Part shown: positions 24,625-33,036 of the stretch, piece after piece | How positions within the stretch are numbered: position 1 is the stretch's first letter | Layout: the number at the start of each line of letters is the position of its first letter | From: Variovorax paradoxus | GTDB lineage: Bacteria > Pseudomonadota > Gammaproteobacteria > Burkholderiales > Burkholderiaceae_C | Length of the DNA stretch: 64,000 bases | Assembly (NCBI RefSeq): GCF_024734665.1 | Contig: NZ_CP102931.1 | Span: forward strand, 1,238,001 to 1,302,000 | Direction of reading: 5' to 3' | Translations under genes and position numbers: made by a program | The notes under the pieces: model-generated | Database searches by the model: none | The model's input: only the letters and a program-made list of their open reading frames with translations | Told to the model about the DNA's origin: nothing

Positions 24625-26691
24625 ATGGACCTCAGTCAATTCACCCAAGCCTTTTTTGTCGAAGCCGTCGAGCTGCTCGCGGAGATGGAGCAACTGCTGC
24701 TGGAACTCGACGTCGAGGCACCCGACAGCGAACAGCTCAACGCCATCTTCCGCGCGGCGCACTCGATCAAGGGCGGCGCCGCGACTTTCGGATTCGTCGC
24801 CCTGACCAACACCACGCACGTCCTCGAGTCGCTTCTGGACCGCGCCCGCCATGGGCAGCTGCGCCTGAACGGCCGAATGATCGATGCATTCCTGGAAACG
24901 AAGGACGCCTTGCAAGAACAACTCACTGCCTACCAGGCCGGCAAGGAGCCGGACCCGGACATGGTCGCGCACATCTGTGGCGTGCTTCAGCAACTCGCGC
25001 TCGAAAGCGGCGACGACAGCGCGGTGGCGCACGTGCCCGCACCGGCGCCTGCTCCCGCCCCTGCGCCGGTGGCCGCGCCTGCGGCGCCGGTCGCATCGTC
25101 CGCATCTGGCGGCAGCGGTGCGCTGCGGATCCGCTTCGCGCGCCTGTCCGACAGCGAATGCGATTTGCTCGCGGGCGAGCTGGCCAACCTCGGCAAGGTG
25201 CTGTCGCGCACGCGCAGCAACGACCAGCTGACCGTGCTGCTGGAAACCACCTGTGCGCCCGACGATATCGTCGCGGTCTGCTGCTTCGTCATCGACGAGT
25301 CGCAGATCGACATCACGCACGAAGCCGCTGCTGCCGCCCCCGAGGCTGTGGCCGTGGTCGAAGCCCCGGCACCCGTGGCCGCGCCAGTGCCCGAACCGGC
25401 TGTAGTCGCCGAGGCATCGAAGCCGCAGGCAGCGGCATCGGTCGCCGCACCCGCCGCCAAGGAATCCAGCTCCATCCGCGTCGATGTAGAGAAGGTCGAT
25501 CAGCTCATCAACCTCGTGGGCGAGCTCGTCATCACGCAGTCGATGCTCACGCAGGCCGCGACCATGCTCGACCCGGTGGCCTACGAGCGCTTCCTGAGCG
25601 GCCTCGGCCACCTGGAGCGCAATGCGCGCGACCTGCAGGAGTCGGTCATGTCCATCCGCATGATGCCGATGGACTACGTGTTCAGTCGCTTCCCGCGCGT
25701 GATCCGCGACGTCAGTGCCAAACTCGGCAAGCAGGTTCGACTGGACACCTACGGCAAGGAAACCGAGCTCGACAAGGGCCTTATCGAACGCATCGTCGAC
25801 CCGCTCACGCACCTGGTGCGCAACAGCCTCGACCACGGCATCGAGACGCCCGAGGTGCGCCTGGCCAAGGGCAAGGACGCCACCGGCCAGCTGCTGCTAT
25901 CGGCGCAGCACCACGGCGGCAACATCGTGATCGAGGTGAGCGACGACGGCGCCGGCCTCAACCGCGAGCGCATCCTCGCCAAGGCCTTGCAGCAGGGCAT
26001 GCCGGTCAGCGAGTCCATGCCCGACGAAGAGGTGTGGCAGCTCATCTTCGCGCCCGGCTTCTCCACCGCCGAGCAGGTCACCGACATCTCGGGTCGTGGC
26101 GTGGGCATGGACGTGGTCAAGCGCAACATCCAGGAGATGGGCGGCCACGTGGAGATCCACTCGCGCGGCGGGCAGGGCACCACCACGCGCATCGTTCTGC
26201 CGCTCACGCTGGCCATCCTCAACGGCATGTCGGTGAAGGTGGGCAGCGAGGCCTACATCCTGCCGCTGAGCTACGTCATCGAGTCGCTGCAGCCGCTGCC
26301 GGAGCACCTGCATTCCATTACCGCCGACGGCCACGTGATCCGCGTGCGCGGCGAATACCTGCCGCTGATCGAGCTGCACCGCGTGTTCGACGTGTCGGGC
26401 GCGCAGACGCATCCCACGCAGGGCATCCTGGTGATCGTGCAGGCCGACGACAGCCGCTTCGCGCTGCTGGTGGACGAACTGCTCGGCCAGCACCAGGTGG
26501 TGGTGAAGAACCTGGAGACCAACTACCGCAAGGTGCCCGGCATTTCCGCCGCGACCATCCTCGGCGACGGCAGCGTGGCTTTCATCATCGACGTGGGCGC
26601 CATGCCGCGCATCCAGCGAGCGCAGGCCGCGAGCGCGGTCGCGCTGGCGGGCGCCGCTCGGAGGACTGCCTCCGATGCCATCGCGCTCTGA
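24625..26691 (+). CDS. cheA: Chemotaxis histidine kinase CheA
   Basis: 688-aa kinase. Domains in order: HPt with phospho-His at residue 46 (AAHSIKGGAATFGF); Ala/Pro linkers around a P2-like module (GALRIRFARLSDSECDLLAG); dimerisation domain (SIRVDVEKVDQLINLVGELV); ATPase domain with N box (HLVRNSLDHGIETPE), G1 (VSDDGAGLN), F box (FAPGFSTAEQVTDISGRG) and G2 (RGVGMDVV); CheW-like domain at the C-terminus (LPLSYVIESLQPL, YLPLIELHRVF). It phosphorylates CheY and CheB. It follows motB by 25 bp. No cheW lies next to it. Confidence 0.97.
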   Translation: MDLSQFTQAFFVEAVELLAEMEQLLLELDVEAPDSEQLNAIFRAAHSIKGGAATFGFVALTNTTHVLESLLDRARHGQLRLNGRMIDAFLETKDALQEQLTAYQAGKEPDPDMVAHICGVLQQLALESGDDSAVAHVPAPAPAPAPAPVAAPAAPVASSASGGSGALRIRFARLSDSECDLLAGELANLGKVLSRTRSNDQLTVLLETTCAPDDIVAVCCFVIDESQIDITHEAAAAAPEAVAVVEAPAPVAAPVPEPAVVAEASKPQAAASVAAPAAKESSSIRVDVEKVDQLINLVGELVITQSMLTQAATMLDPVAYERFLSGLGHLERNARDLQESVMSIRMMPMDYVFSRFPRVIRDVSAKLGKQVRLDTYGKETELDKGLIERIVDPLTHLVRNSLDHGIETPEVRLAKGKDATGQLLLSAQHHGGNIVIEVSDDGAGLNRERILAKALQQGMPVSESMPDEEVWQLIFAPGFSTAEQVTDISGRGVGMDVVKRNIQEMGGHVEIHSRGGQGTTTRIVLPLTLAILNGMSVKVGSEAYILPLSYVIESLQPLPEHLHSITADGHVIRVRGEYLPLIELHRVFDVSGAQTHPTQGILVIVQADDSRFALLVDELLGQHQVVVKNLETNYRKVPGISAATILGDGSVAFIIDVGAMPRIQRAQAASAVALAGAARRTASDAIAL

Positions 26692-26720
26692 TCGCACTGA
26701 TACCCCACGGAGACAGCTGA

Positions 26721-28040
26721 ATGCGGTTTGATTTCTTCCGGCGGTCCTCCGGCGACACAGGGGCCAATCCCGATCCCGGCGCCGGCACCGACGGGTTGGC
26801 ACAGCCCGACGCGGGGCCCGACGGCCACGTGGCCTACGCCATGCTGCTCGATGCGCAGCGGCGCGTCATGGGCTATCGCATGGCCTGGCGCGCGGCGGGC
26901 GGAGAGGGCTCCGGCGTGTCCGGAGCTGCCGGCGTCAAGGCGCTGATGGACACGCTCGCCATGCACCTGAACCCCCCGCCCGCGGGCTGGCTGCTGGGGC
27001 CGCAGCTGGTGTTCGTCGACGTGACGGTCGATGCGCTGTTCCAGAGCGAGCTGCAATCGCTGCCGCCACAGCACATGGTGCTGTGCATGGGCGTGGACGA
27101 ACTGATGGACGCGGACATGCGTTCCATCCTGCTGTTCCTGCGTGAGCAGGGCTTCGGCTTCATGCTGTGTGGCGCCACCGCGCTGCCCGAAGACCCGGAG
27201 CTGCGCGCCATCGTCACCCATTTCGAGGTGGATGCGCGCGATGCCGACACCGTGGCACGGCTGCGCCGGGACGCGGAGCTGGGCCATCCGGCGGTCGAGC
27301 CGATCGCCTCGCGCGTGGAGAACTGGGACGAATTCGACGCATGCACCGGGCGCCGCGTGAACGTGTTCATCGAAGGCGCGTTCCGCAATCCGCCGGTGCG
27401 CGAGACCGAAGATGCGCTGCAGCCCGAGGCGTTGCTGATCGTGCAGCTGATGCAGATGCTCCAGCGCAACGAGGACGTGCGCGTCATCGAGGCCGCGCTC
27501 AAGCACGACGCCGCGCTCACCTACCGGCTGCTGCGCTACATCAACTCGCCATCGGTCGGCATGGCGGTGGAAATCCATTCGCTGCGCCATGCGGTGGCCA
27601 TGCTCGGCTACTCGCCGCTGTACCGCTGGCTGTCGCTGCTGCTGGCCACCAGCAACAAGGGCGGCTCGCCCTTCATGATGAAGAAGGCGATCCTGCGCGG
27701 ACGCTTCGTCGAGCTGATGGGGCAGGGCATGCTGCCGGCCAGCGAGGCCGACAACCTGTTCGTGGCCGGCATGTTCTCGCTGCTCGACCAGCTGCTGGGT
27801 GTGTCGATGGAAGGCGTGCTGCGCAAGGTGCAGCTCACCGAGTCGGTGCAGCAGGCCATTCTTTCGCGCGGCGGCCTGTACGGCCCCTTCGTGGCGCTGG
27901 CCGAAAGCTGCGAGCGTGACGACGCAGAGGCTTCACGCCTGTCGGAGGCGCTGTTCCTGAGCGCGGACCAGGTCAATGCGGCGCAGCTGTCCGCGCTGGT
28001 GTGGGCGCAGGACGCGAGCCCGGCCGCGGCCGGCCCCTGA
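26721..28040 (+). CDS. EAL-like/HDOD domain signalling protein
   Basis: 439-aa protein combining a degenerate N-terminal EAL-like domain (about residues 35-210; MLLDAQRRVMGYRMAWR stands where EAL enzymes have their EAL motif, so c-di-GMP hydrolysis is not expected) and a C-terminal HDOD domain (about 230-420; ALLIVQLMQMLQRNEDVRVI, AALTYRLLRYINSPSVGMAV, SLRHAVAMLGYSPLYRWLSL). HDOD proteins of this YuxH-like architecture act as non-enzymatic signalling hubs. It lies between cheA and cheR, so a role in chemotaxis or motility signalling is inferred; the exact role is unknown. Confidence 0.85.
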   Translation: MRFDFFRRSSGDTGANPDPGAGTDGLAQPDAGPDGHVAYAMLLDAQRRVMGYRMAWRAAGGEGSGVSGAAGVKALMDTLAMHLNPPPAGWLLGPQLVFVDVTVDALFQSELQSLPPQHMVLCMGVDELMDADMRSILLFLREQGFGFMLCGATALPEDPELRAIVTHFEVDARDADTVARLRRDAELGHPAVEPIASRVENWDEFDACTGRRVNVFIEGAFRNPPVRETEDALQPEALLIVQLMQMLQRNEDVRVIEAALKHDAALTYRLLRYINSPSVGMAVEIHSLRHAVAMLGYSPLYRWLSLLLATSNKGGSPFMMKKAILRGRFVELMGQGMLPASEADNLFVAGMFSLLDQLLGVSMEGVLRKVQLTESVQQAILSRGGLYGPFVALAESCERDDAEASRLSEALFLSADQVNAAQLSALVWAQDASPAAAGP

Positions 28041-28107
28041 ACGCGCGCGAGGCCGGAAGTGCAGGGCATTTGTTCGTTTGATCGGTCCATTGGAAACGGC
28101 GGACGCT

Positions 28108-28974
28108 ATGTACATTGAAAGCCAAGCTTCCAGGATGGCCGTGACTACCGAGTTCCTTTTTACCGACAGCGACTTCTCCCGGATACGCACCCTCATCCAC
28201 CGCCGCGCCGGCATCGCCCTGGGCGAGCAGAAGCGGCAGATGGTGTACAGCCGGCTCTCGCGCCGGCTGCGGGAGCTCCAGGTGCCCGACTTCGCCACGT
28301 ATCTCGACTGGCTCGAAGGGCGGCAGGACGGCGAGGAGTGGCAGTTGTTCATCAACTCGCTCACCACCAACCTGACCTCGTTCTTCCGCGAGGCCCATCA
28401 CTTTCCCACGCTGGCCGAGCACGCGCGCAAGGCGAAGCAGCCCGTCACCGTGTGGTGCGCGGCGGCCTCGACGGGCGAGGAGCCCTATTCGATTGCCATC
28501 ACGCTGATGGAGGCGCTGGGCGACAAGGCGGGCTCGGCGCGCGTGATCGCCACCGACATCGACACCTCGGTGCTGGCCAAGGCCGCCACCGGCGTGTTCA
28601 CCGCCGAGCAGGTGCGCAGGCTCGCGCCCGATCGGCTGCGGCGCTTCTTCAACAAGGGCACCGGGGCGAACGCGGGCAAGGCACGCATTCGCCCTGAGGT
28701 GGCGGCGCTGGTGAAGTTCTCGCGGCTCAACCTGCTCGACAGCGCGTGGGCGGTGAAGGAGCCGGTGGACGCGATCTTCTGCCGCAACGTGATGATCTAT
28801 TTCGACAAGCCCACGCAGAAGAAGGTGCTCGACCGCTTCGCGCCGCTGCTCAAGCCGAACGGCCTGCTGTTCGCGGGGCATTCGGAGAACGCGTCGCTCG
28901 TCAACCAGGCCTTCCGGCCGCTGGGCCAGACCGTGTACGAGCTGGCGCGCGCGCGTGCCACGGGCGTTCCATGA
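28108..28974 (+). CDS. cheR: Chemoreceptor methyltransferase CheR
   Basis: 288-aa S-adenosylmethionine-dependent methyltransferase that modifies receptor glutamates. An N-terminal helical domain ([38 protein letters not shown]) precedes the Rossmann domain ([67 protein letters not shown]). The start at ATG 28108 is preferred for its GGAAACGGCGGA leader; ATG 28135 is an alternative. Its stop overlaps cheD. Confidence 0.95.
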   Translation: MYIESQASRMAVTTEFLFTDSDFSRIRTLIHRRAGIALGEQKRQMVYSRLSRRLRELQVPDFATYLDWLEGRQDGEEWQLFINSLTTNLTSFFREAHHFPTLAEHARKAKQPVTVWCAAASTGEEPYSIAITLMEALGDKAGSARVIATDIDTSVLAKAATGVFTAEQVRRLAPDRLRRFFNKGTGANAGKARIRPEVAALVKFSRLNLLDSAWAVKEPVDAIFCRNVMIYFDKPTQKKVLDRFAPLLKPNGLLFAGHSENASLVNQAFRPLGQTVYELARARATGVP

Positions 28975-29609
28975 TGGCCTCGAACCCTGCCGCACCGGAC
29001 TCGGTGGCCAGCCACCACTACTTCGACCGCGACGTCGGCCTCATGGCCGTGAAGCTGCTGCCCTCCGAGTACTACGTGACTTCGAGCAACACCGTGCTGA
29101 GCACAGTGCTCGGCTCGTGCGTGGCCGCATGCCTGCACGACAGGGAAGCCGGCGTGGCCGGCATGAACCATTTCATGCTGCCCGACGACGGCGAAGCAGC
29201 CAGCACCGGCACCCGCGACGCATCCGAGTCGATGCGCTATGGCGCCTACGCCATGGACACCCTGATCCGCGAGCTGGTGCGCGCGGGCGCGCGCCGCGAC
29301 CGGCTGCGCGCCAAGGTGTTCGGCGGCGGCGCCGTGCTGGCCAACATGACCACGCTCAACATCGGCGACCGCAACGCCGACTTCGTGCTGCGCTACCTGC
29401 GCAACGAACGCATCGAAGTCGCCGCGCAAGACCTGCGCGGGCCGCATGCGCGCCGCGTGTGCTTCGTGCCGGCGACCGGCAAGGCCATCGTGCGCAAGCT
29501 GCGCGCGCAGACAGAAGTGACGCAGGTGCAGAACGAAGAGGGCGAGTTGCTGCGCAGGCTGTCCGGCCTTCGCGCGGCGCCGGCTGCCGCAACCAAGGGA
29601 AATCCGTGA
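28971..29609 (+). CDS. cheD: Chemoreceptor glutamine deamidase CheD
   Basis: 212-aa deamidase. The catalytic Cys lies in [16 protein letters not shown] and the catalytic His in AGMNHFMLP; further family segments are [20 protein letters not shown] and [12 protein letters not shown]. It deamidates specific receptor glutamines, making methylation sites. The start ATG 28971 overlaps the cheR stop (ATGA), and its stop overlaps the cheB GTG. Confidence 0.95.
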   Translation: MMASNPAAPDSVASHHYFDRDVGLMAVKLLPSEYYVTSSNTVLSTVLGSCVAACLHDREAGVAGMNHFMLPDDGEAASTGTRDASESMRYGAYAMDTLIRELVRAGARRDRLRAKVFGGGAVLANMTTLNIGDRNADFVLRYLRNERIEVAAQDLRGPHARRVCFVPATGKAIVRKLRAQTEVTQVQNEEGELLRRLSGLRAAPAAATKGNP

Positions 29610-30691
29610 GCAATAAAAAAATCAAGGTGCTGTGCGTCGACGATTCGGCACTGATTCGCAGCGTGATGACGGAGATCATCAACAGCCAGAGCGACATGAC
29701 CGTGGTGGGCACCGCGGCCGATCCGCTGGTGGCGCGCGACCTCATCAAGGTCACGAACCCCGACGTGCTCACGCTCGATGTGGAAATGCCGCGCATGGAC
29801 GGGCTGGAGTTTCTCGAAAAGCTCATGCGGCTGCGGCCCATGCCCGTGGTCATGGTGTCGTCGCTGACCGAGCGCGGCTCGGAGATCGCGCTGCGCGCGC
29901 TCGAGCTGGGCGCCATCGACTTCGTGACCAAGCCGCGCCTGGGCGTGCGCGACGGCCTGCTCAACTACACCGAACTGATCGCCGGCAAGATCCGCACGGC
30001 CGCGAGCGCGCGGCTGCAGCCCAGCCGGCATGCCGCGGCCCCGCGCCCCGGCGGCGACGCGCCGCACGAATCGCTGTTGCGCAGCCCGCTACTGAGCACC
30101 GAGAAGCTCATCATCATCGGCGCCTCCACCGGTGGCACCGAGGCCATTCGCGAAGTGCTGCAGCCGCTGCCGCCCGACTCGCCCGCGGTGATGATCGCGC
30201 AGCATATGCCGGCCGGCTTCACCCGCTCGTTCGCGCAGCGGCTCGACGGCCTGTGCCGCATCAACGTGAAAGAGGCCGAGCAGGGCGAGCGCGTGCTGCC
30301 CGGCTATGCCTACATCGCGCCAGGCGGCTTTCACCTGTCGCTCGCGCGAAGCGGTGCCAACTACGTGGCCCACCTCGACCAGGAGCCGCCGGTGAACCGC
30401 CACCGGCCGTCGATCGACGTGCTGTTCGATTCGGCGGCCAAGCACGCGGGCAAGAACGCCATCGGAATCATCCTGACCGGCATGGGCAGGGACGGCGCCG
30501 AAGGCCTGCTGCGCATGAAGCGCGCGGGCGCGCACACGCTGGCGCAGGACGAGGCCAGCTGCGTGGTCTTCGGCATGCCGCGCGAAGCCATCGCGCTGGG
30601 CGCGGTGGACGACGTGTCCCCATTGAGCGAAGTGAGCCGCCGGGTGATGGCGCACCTTCGCACGTTCGGCGAACGTGCGAACCGAGTTTGA
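29606..30691 (+). CDS. cheB: Chemotaxis response regulator / protein-glutamate methylesterase CheB
   Basis: 361-aa two-domain protein from GTG 29606. Receiver: [17 protein letters not shown], phospho-Asp in [17 protein letters not shown], Lys in FVTKPR. Esterase domain: [18 protein letters not shown] (nucleophile Ser), [20 protein letters not shown] (His), [20 protein letters not shown] (Asp). Removes receptor methyl groups. It is translationally coupled to cheD. Confidence 0.97.
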   Translation: MSNKKIKVLCVDDSALIRSVMTEIINSQSDMTVVGTAADPLVARDLIKVTNPDVLTLDVEMPRMDGLEFLEKLMRLRPMPVVMVSSLTERGSEIALRALELGAIDFVTKPRLGVRDGLLNYTELIAGKIRTAASARLQPSRHAAAPRPGGDAPHESLLRSPLLSTEKLIIIGASTGGTEAIREVLQPLPPDSPAVMIAQHMPAGFTRSFAQRLDGLCRINVKEAEQGERVLPGYAYIAPGGFHLSLARSGANYVAHLDQEPPVNRHRPSIDVLFDSAAKHAGKNAIGIILTGMGRDGAEGLLRMKRAGAHTLAQDEASCVVFGMPREAIALGAVDDVSPLSEVSRRVMAHLRTFGERANRV

Positions 30692-30719
30692 AAAACGACC
30701 TGTTGGAGTTGGAAATATC

Positions 30720-31118
30720 GTGATCGACAAGAGCATCAAAATCCTGGTTGTGGACGACTTCCCGACCATGCGCCGCATCGTGCGCAACCTGCTGAAGGAG
30801 CTGGAGTTCCTCAACGTCGACGAAGCGGAAGACGGCGCGGCCGGCATCGAGAAGCTGCGCGGCGGCAACTTCGGTTTCGTGGTGTCCGACTGGAACATGC
30901 CGAACATGGACGGCCTGACCATGCTGCAGACCATTCGCGCCGACCCCGAGCTGAAGAAGCTGCCGGTGCTGATGGTCACGGCAGAGGCGAAGAAAGAAAA
31001 CATCGTGGCGGCCGCGCAAGCTGGCGCCAACGGCTATGTGGTCAAGCCCTTCACCGCTGCCACGCTCGAAGAGAAGATCACCAAGATCTTCGAGAAGCTC
31101 GCCAAGGAAGCGGCCTGA
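30720..31118 (+). CDS. cheY: Chemotaxis response regulator CheY
   Basis: 132-aa single receiver domain from GTG 30720 (TTGGAG ribosome site). Acidic pocket [13 protein letters not shown], phospho-Asp in [12 protein letters not shown], switch Thr in [13 protein letters not shown], Lys in GYVVKPF. Phospho-CheY binds the intact FliM N-terminal motif encoded at 6981. cheZ begins one base after its stop. Confidence 0.97.
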   Translation: MIDKSIKILVVDDFPTMRRIVRNLLKELEFLNVDEAEDGAAGIEKLRGGNFGFVVSDWNMPNMDGLTMLQTIRADPELKKLPVLMVTAEAKKENIVAAAQAGANGYVVKPFTAATLEEKITKIFEKLAKEAA

Positions 31119-31119
31119 C

Positions 31120-31761
31120 ATGAGCCAGAACGCTGCCGGGACCGCGGACCCCACCAACACCGCCGAAGAACTGCTGGGCCGCATCGGCCAGCTCACGCGC
31201 CAGCTGCGCGAGGGCCTGCGCGAGCTGGGCCTCGACAAGCAGGTGGCCAAGGCCGCGCAAGCCATTCCGGATGCGCGCGACCGCCTGAGCTACGTGGCTG
31301 CCACCACCGAGCGTGCCGCGCACCGCGCGCTCAACGCCATCGACGTTGCACAGCCGCTGCAGGAAGCGCTGGCCAGCGATGCCAAGGGCCTCAGCAAGCG
31401 ATGGGACCTGTGGTTCGAGAACCCCATCGAGCTCGACCATGCGCGCGAACTCGTGCTCGACACGCGCAGCTACCTCAACGAGGTGCCGGAACGTGCCGGC
31501 GCGATCAACTCGCAGCTGATGGAAATCCTGATGGCGCAAGACTTCCAGGACCTGACCGGCCAGGTCATCAAGAAGATGATGGAAGTGGTCAACGACGTGG
31601 AGACGCAACTGCTGCAAGTGCTGATCGACAACTCCGCGCCCGAGAAGCGCCAGGAGGCCGCGCACAGCCTGCAGAACGGCCCGCAGGTCAAGCCCGGCAA
31701 CCCCGATGCGGTGACCGACCAGGCACAGGTCGACGACCTGCTCGAGAGCCTCGGCTTCTGA
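31120..31761 (+). CDS. cheZ: CheY phosphatase CheZ
   Basis: 213-aa helical phosphatase of the beta/gamma-proteobacterial type. The catalytic segment is LMAQDFQDLTGQVIKKMMEV, with the Gln of the conserved D-x-x-GQ pattern. The CheY-binding C-terminal tail is QAQVDDLLESLGF, the canonical end. The start at ATG 31120 is immediately after cheY. It ends the chemotaxis run; a hairpin follows. Confidence 0.96.
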   Translation: MSQNAAGTADPTNTAEELLGRIGQLTRQLREGLRELGLDKQVAKAAQAIPDARDRLSYVAATTERAAHRALNAIDVAQPLQEALASDAKGLSKRWDLWFENPIELDHARELVLDTRSYLNEVPERAGAINSQLMEILMAQDFQDLTGQVIKKMMEVVNDVETQLLQVLIDNSAPEKRQEAAHSLQNGPQVKPGNPDAVTDQAQVDDLLESLGF

Positions 31762-31769
31762 GTTTCGAA

Positions 31770-31797
31770 GCCCTGCCTATTGTCCGAATAGCAGGGC
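31770..31797 (+). terminator. Hairpin after cheZ
   Basis: GCCCTGCCTATT pairs with AATAGCAGGGC (one bulged C) around a 5-base loop, ending at 31797, just after cheZ. It lacks a long T-tract, but its position suits termination of the che operon. Confidence 0.55.
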
Positions 31798-31814
31798 GAT
31801 AAGGGCCCTTATCG
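31797..31814. repeat. Perfect 18-bp palindrome upstream of flhB
   Basis: CGATAAGGGCCCTTATCG equals its own reverse complement, abuts the cheZ hairpin and lies 80 bp before the flhB ATG. It could be an operator in the flhB promoter region or part of an extended terminator structure. Confidence 0.55.
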
Positions 31815-31893
31815 GCAGATTGTTCCGGACGACCGAATTCAATAATTTGGTCATGAGCAAGGCGTCCTTCGCCACTGCTGGTTCGGAGCATGA

Positions 31894-33036
31894 ATGTCTG
31901 AGGAAAGCGATCTCGAAAAAACGGAACCCGCCTCCGAGCGACGCCTGGAGAAGGCGCGCGAGGAAGGCAACGTAGCCCGTTCGCGCGAGCTCACCACCTT
32001 CGTCATGTTGGGCACCGCATGCGCGGGGCTGTGGTTCGCAGGGGAGTCGCTGGGCACGAGCATGAGCGGCGCGTTGCACCGCGGCCTGCAGTTCGACCGC
32101 GCCAGCGCCTTCGATCCTTCGCACATGCTGGCCCAGACCGGGCTGATGGCGATGCACACGCTCACGGCCATCGGCCCGCTGTTCGCGATGATGATCGTCG
32201 CCGCCGTGGTCGCGCCGCTGATGCTCGGCGGCTGGCTGTTCTCCACCAAATCGGTGGGGCCGAACTTCAGCAAGCTCAATCCACTGGCCGGCATCGGCCG
32301 TATGTTTTCCGCACAGTCGCTGGCCGAGCTTTTCAAGGCGCTGGCCAAGTCGGCGCTGATCGGTGGCGTGGCGTGGTGGGTGGTGTCGCGCGACATCGGC
32401 GCGCTGATGGACCTGATGGCGCAGCCCGCGCACTACGCGCTGCCGCATGCAATGGTGCTGGTGGCCAAGCACTGCGCGCTGATCGCGGCCACGCTGTTTC
32501 TCGTGGCGCTGATCGACGTGCCCTTCCAGCTCTGGAGCTACTACCGCAAGCTGCGCATGTCGCGCGAAGACCTGCGCCAGGAGCACAAGGAAAGCGAAGG
32601 CGATCCGCACATCAAGGCCGCGATCCGCCGCCAGCAACAGCAGATGGCGCGCCGCCGGATGATGGCCGAGGTGCCCAAGGCAGACATCGTGCTGACCAAT
32701 CCCACGCACTTCGCGGTGGCGCTGAAGTACACCGACAGCGGCATGCGCGCGCCGCGCGTGGTGGCCAAGGGCACCGAGCTGGTGGCCGCACGCATCCGCG
32801 AGATGGCGCTGGAGCACAAGGTCGCGATTCTCGAAGCGCCGCCGCTCGCGCGCGCTCTCTACAAGCACACGAAGCTGGGCGATGAGATTCCGGCGGGCCT
32901 GTACACCGCGGTGGCCGAGGTGCTGGCCTGGGTGTACCAGCTCAGGCGCTGGAAGACCGAGGGCGGCGACGCCCCGCGCACGCCGACCGACCTGCCGGTT
33001 CCCGCAGACCTTCAATACACAGTGGAAGCCGCATGA
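31894..33036 (+). CDS. flhB: Flagellar export switch protein FlhB
   Basis: 380-aa protein with four transmembrane segments and an autocleaving C-terminal domain. N-terminal signature EKTEPASERRLEKAREEGNV; intact cleavage site NPTH in DIVLTNPTHFAVALKY; then RVVAKGTELVAARIREMALE and LAWVYQL. FlhB selects export substrates and responds to FliK. It starts an operon: flhA overlaps its stop by 4 bp. Confidence 0.97.
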   Translation: MSEESDLEKTEPASERRLEKAREEGNVARSRELTTFVMLGTACAGLWFAGESLGTSMSGALHRGLQFDRASAFDPSHMLAQTGLMAMHTLTAIGPLFAMMIVAAVVAPLMLGGWLFSTKSVGPNFSKLNPLAGIGRMFSAQSLAELFKALAKSALIGGVAWWVVSRDIGALMDLMAQPAHYALPHAMVLVAKHCALIAATLFLVALIDVPFQLWSYYRKLRMSREDLRQEHKESEGDPHIKAAIRRQQQQMARRRMMAEVPKADIVLTNPTHFAVALKYTDSGMRAPRVVAKGTELVAARIREMALEHKVAILEAPPLARALYKHTKLGDEIPAGLYTAVAEVLAWVYQLRRWKTEGGDAPRTPTDLPVPADLQYTVEAA

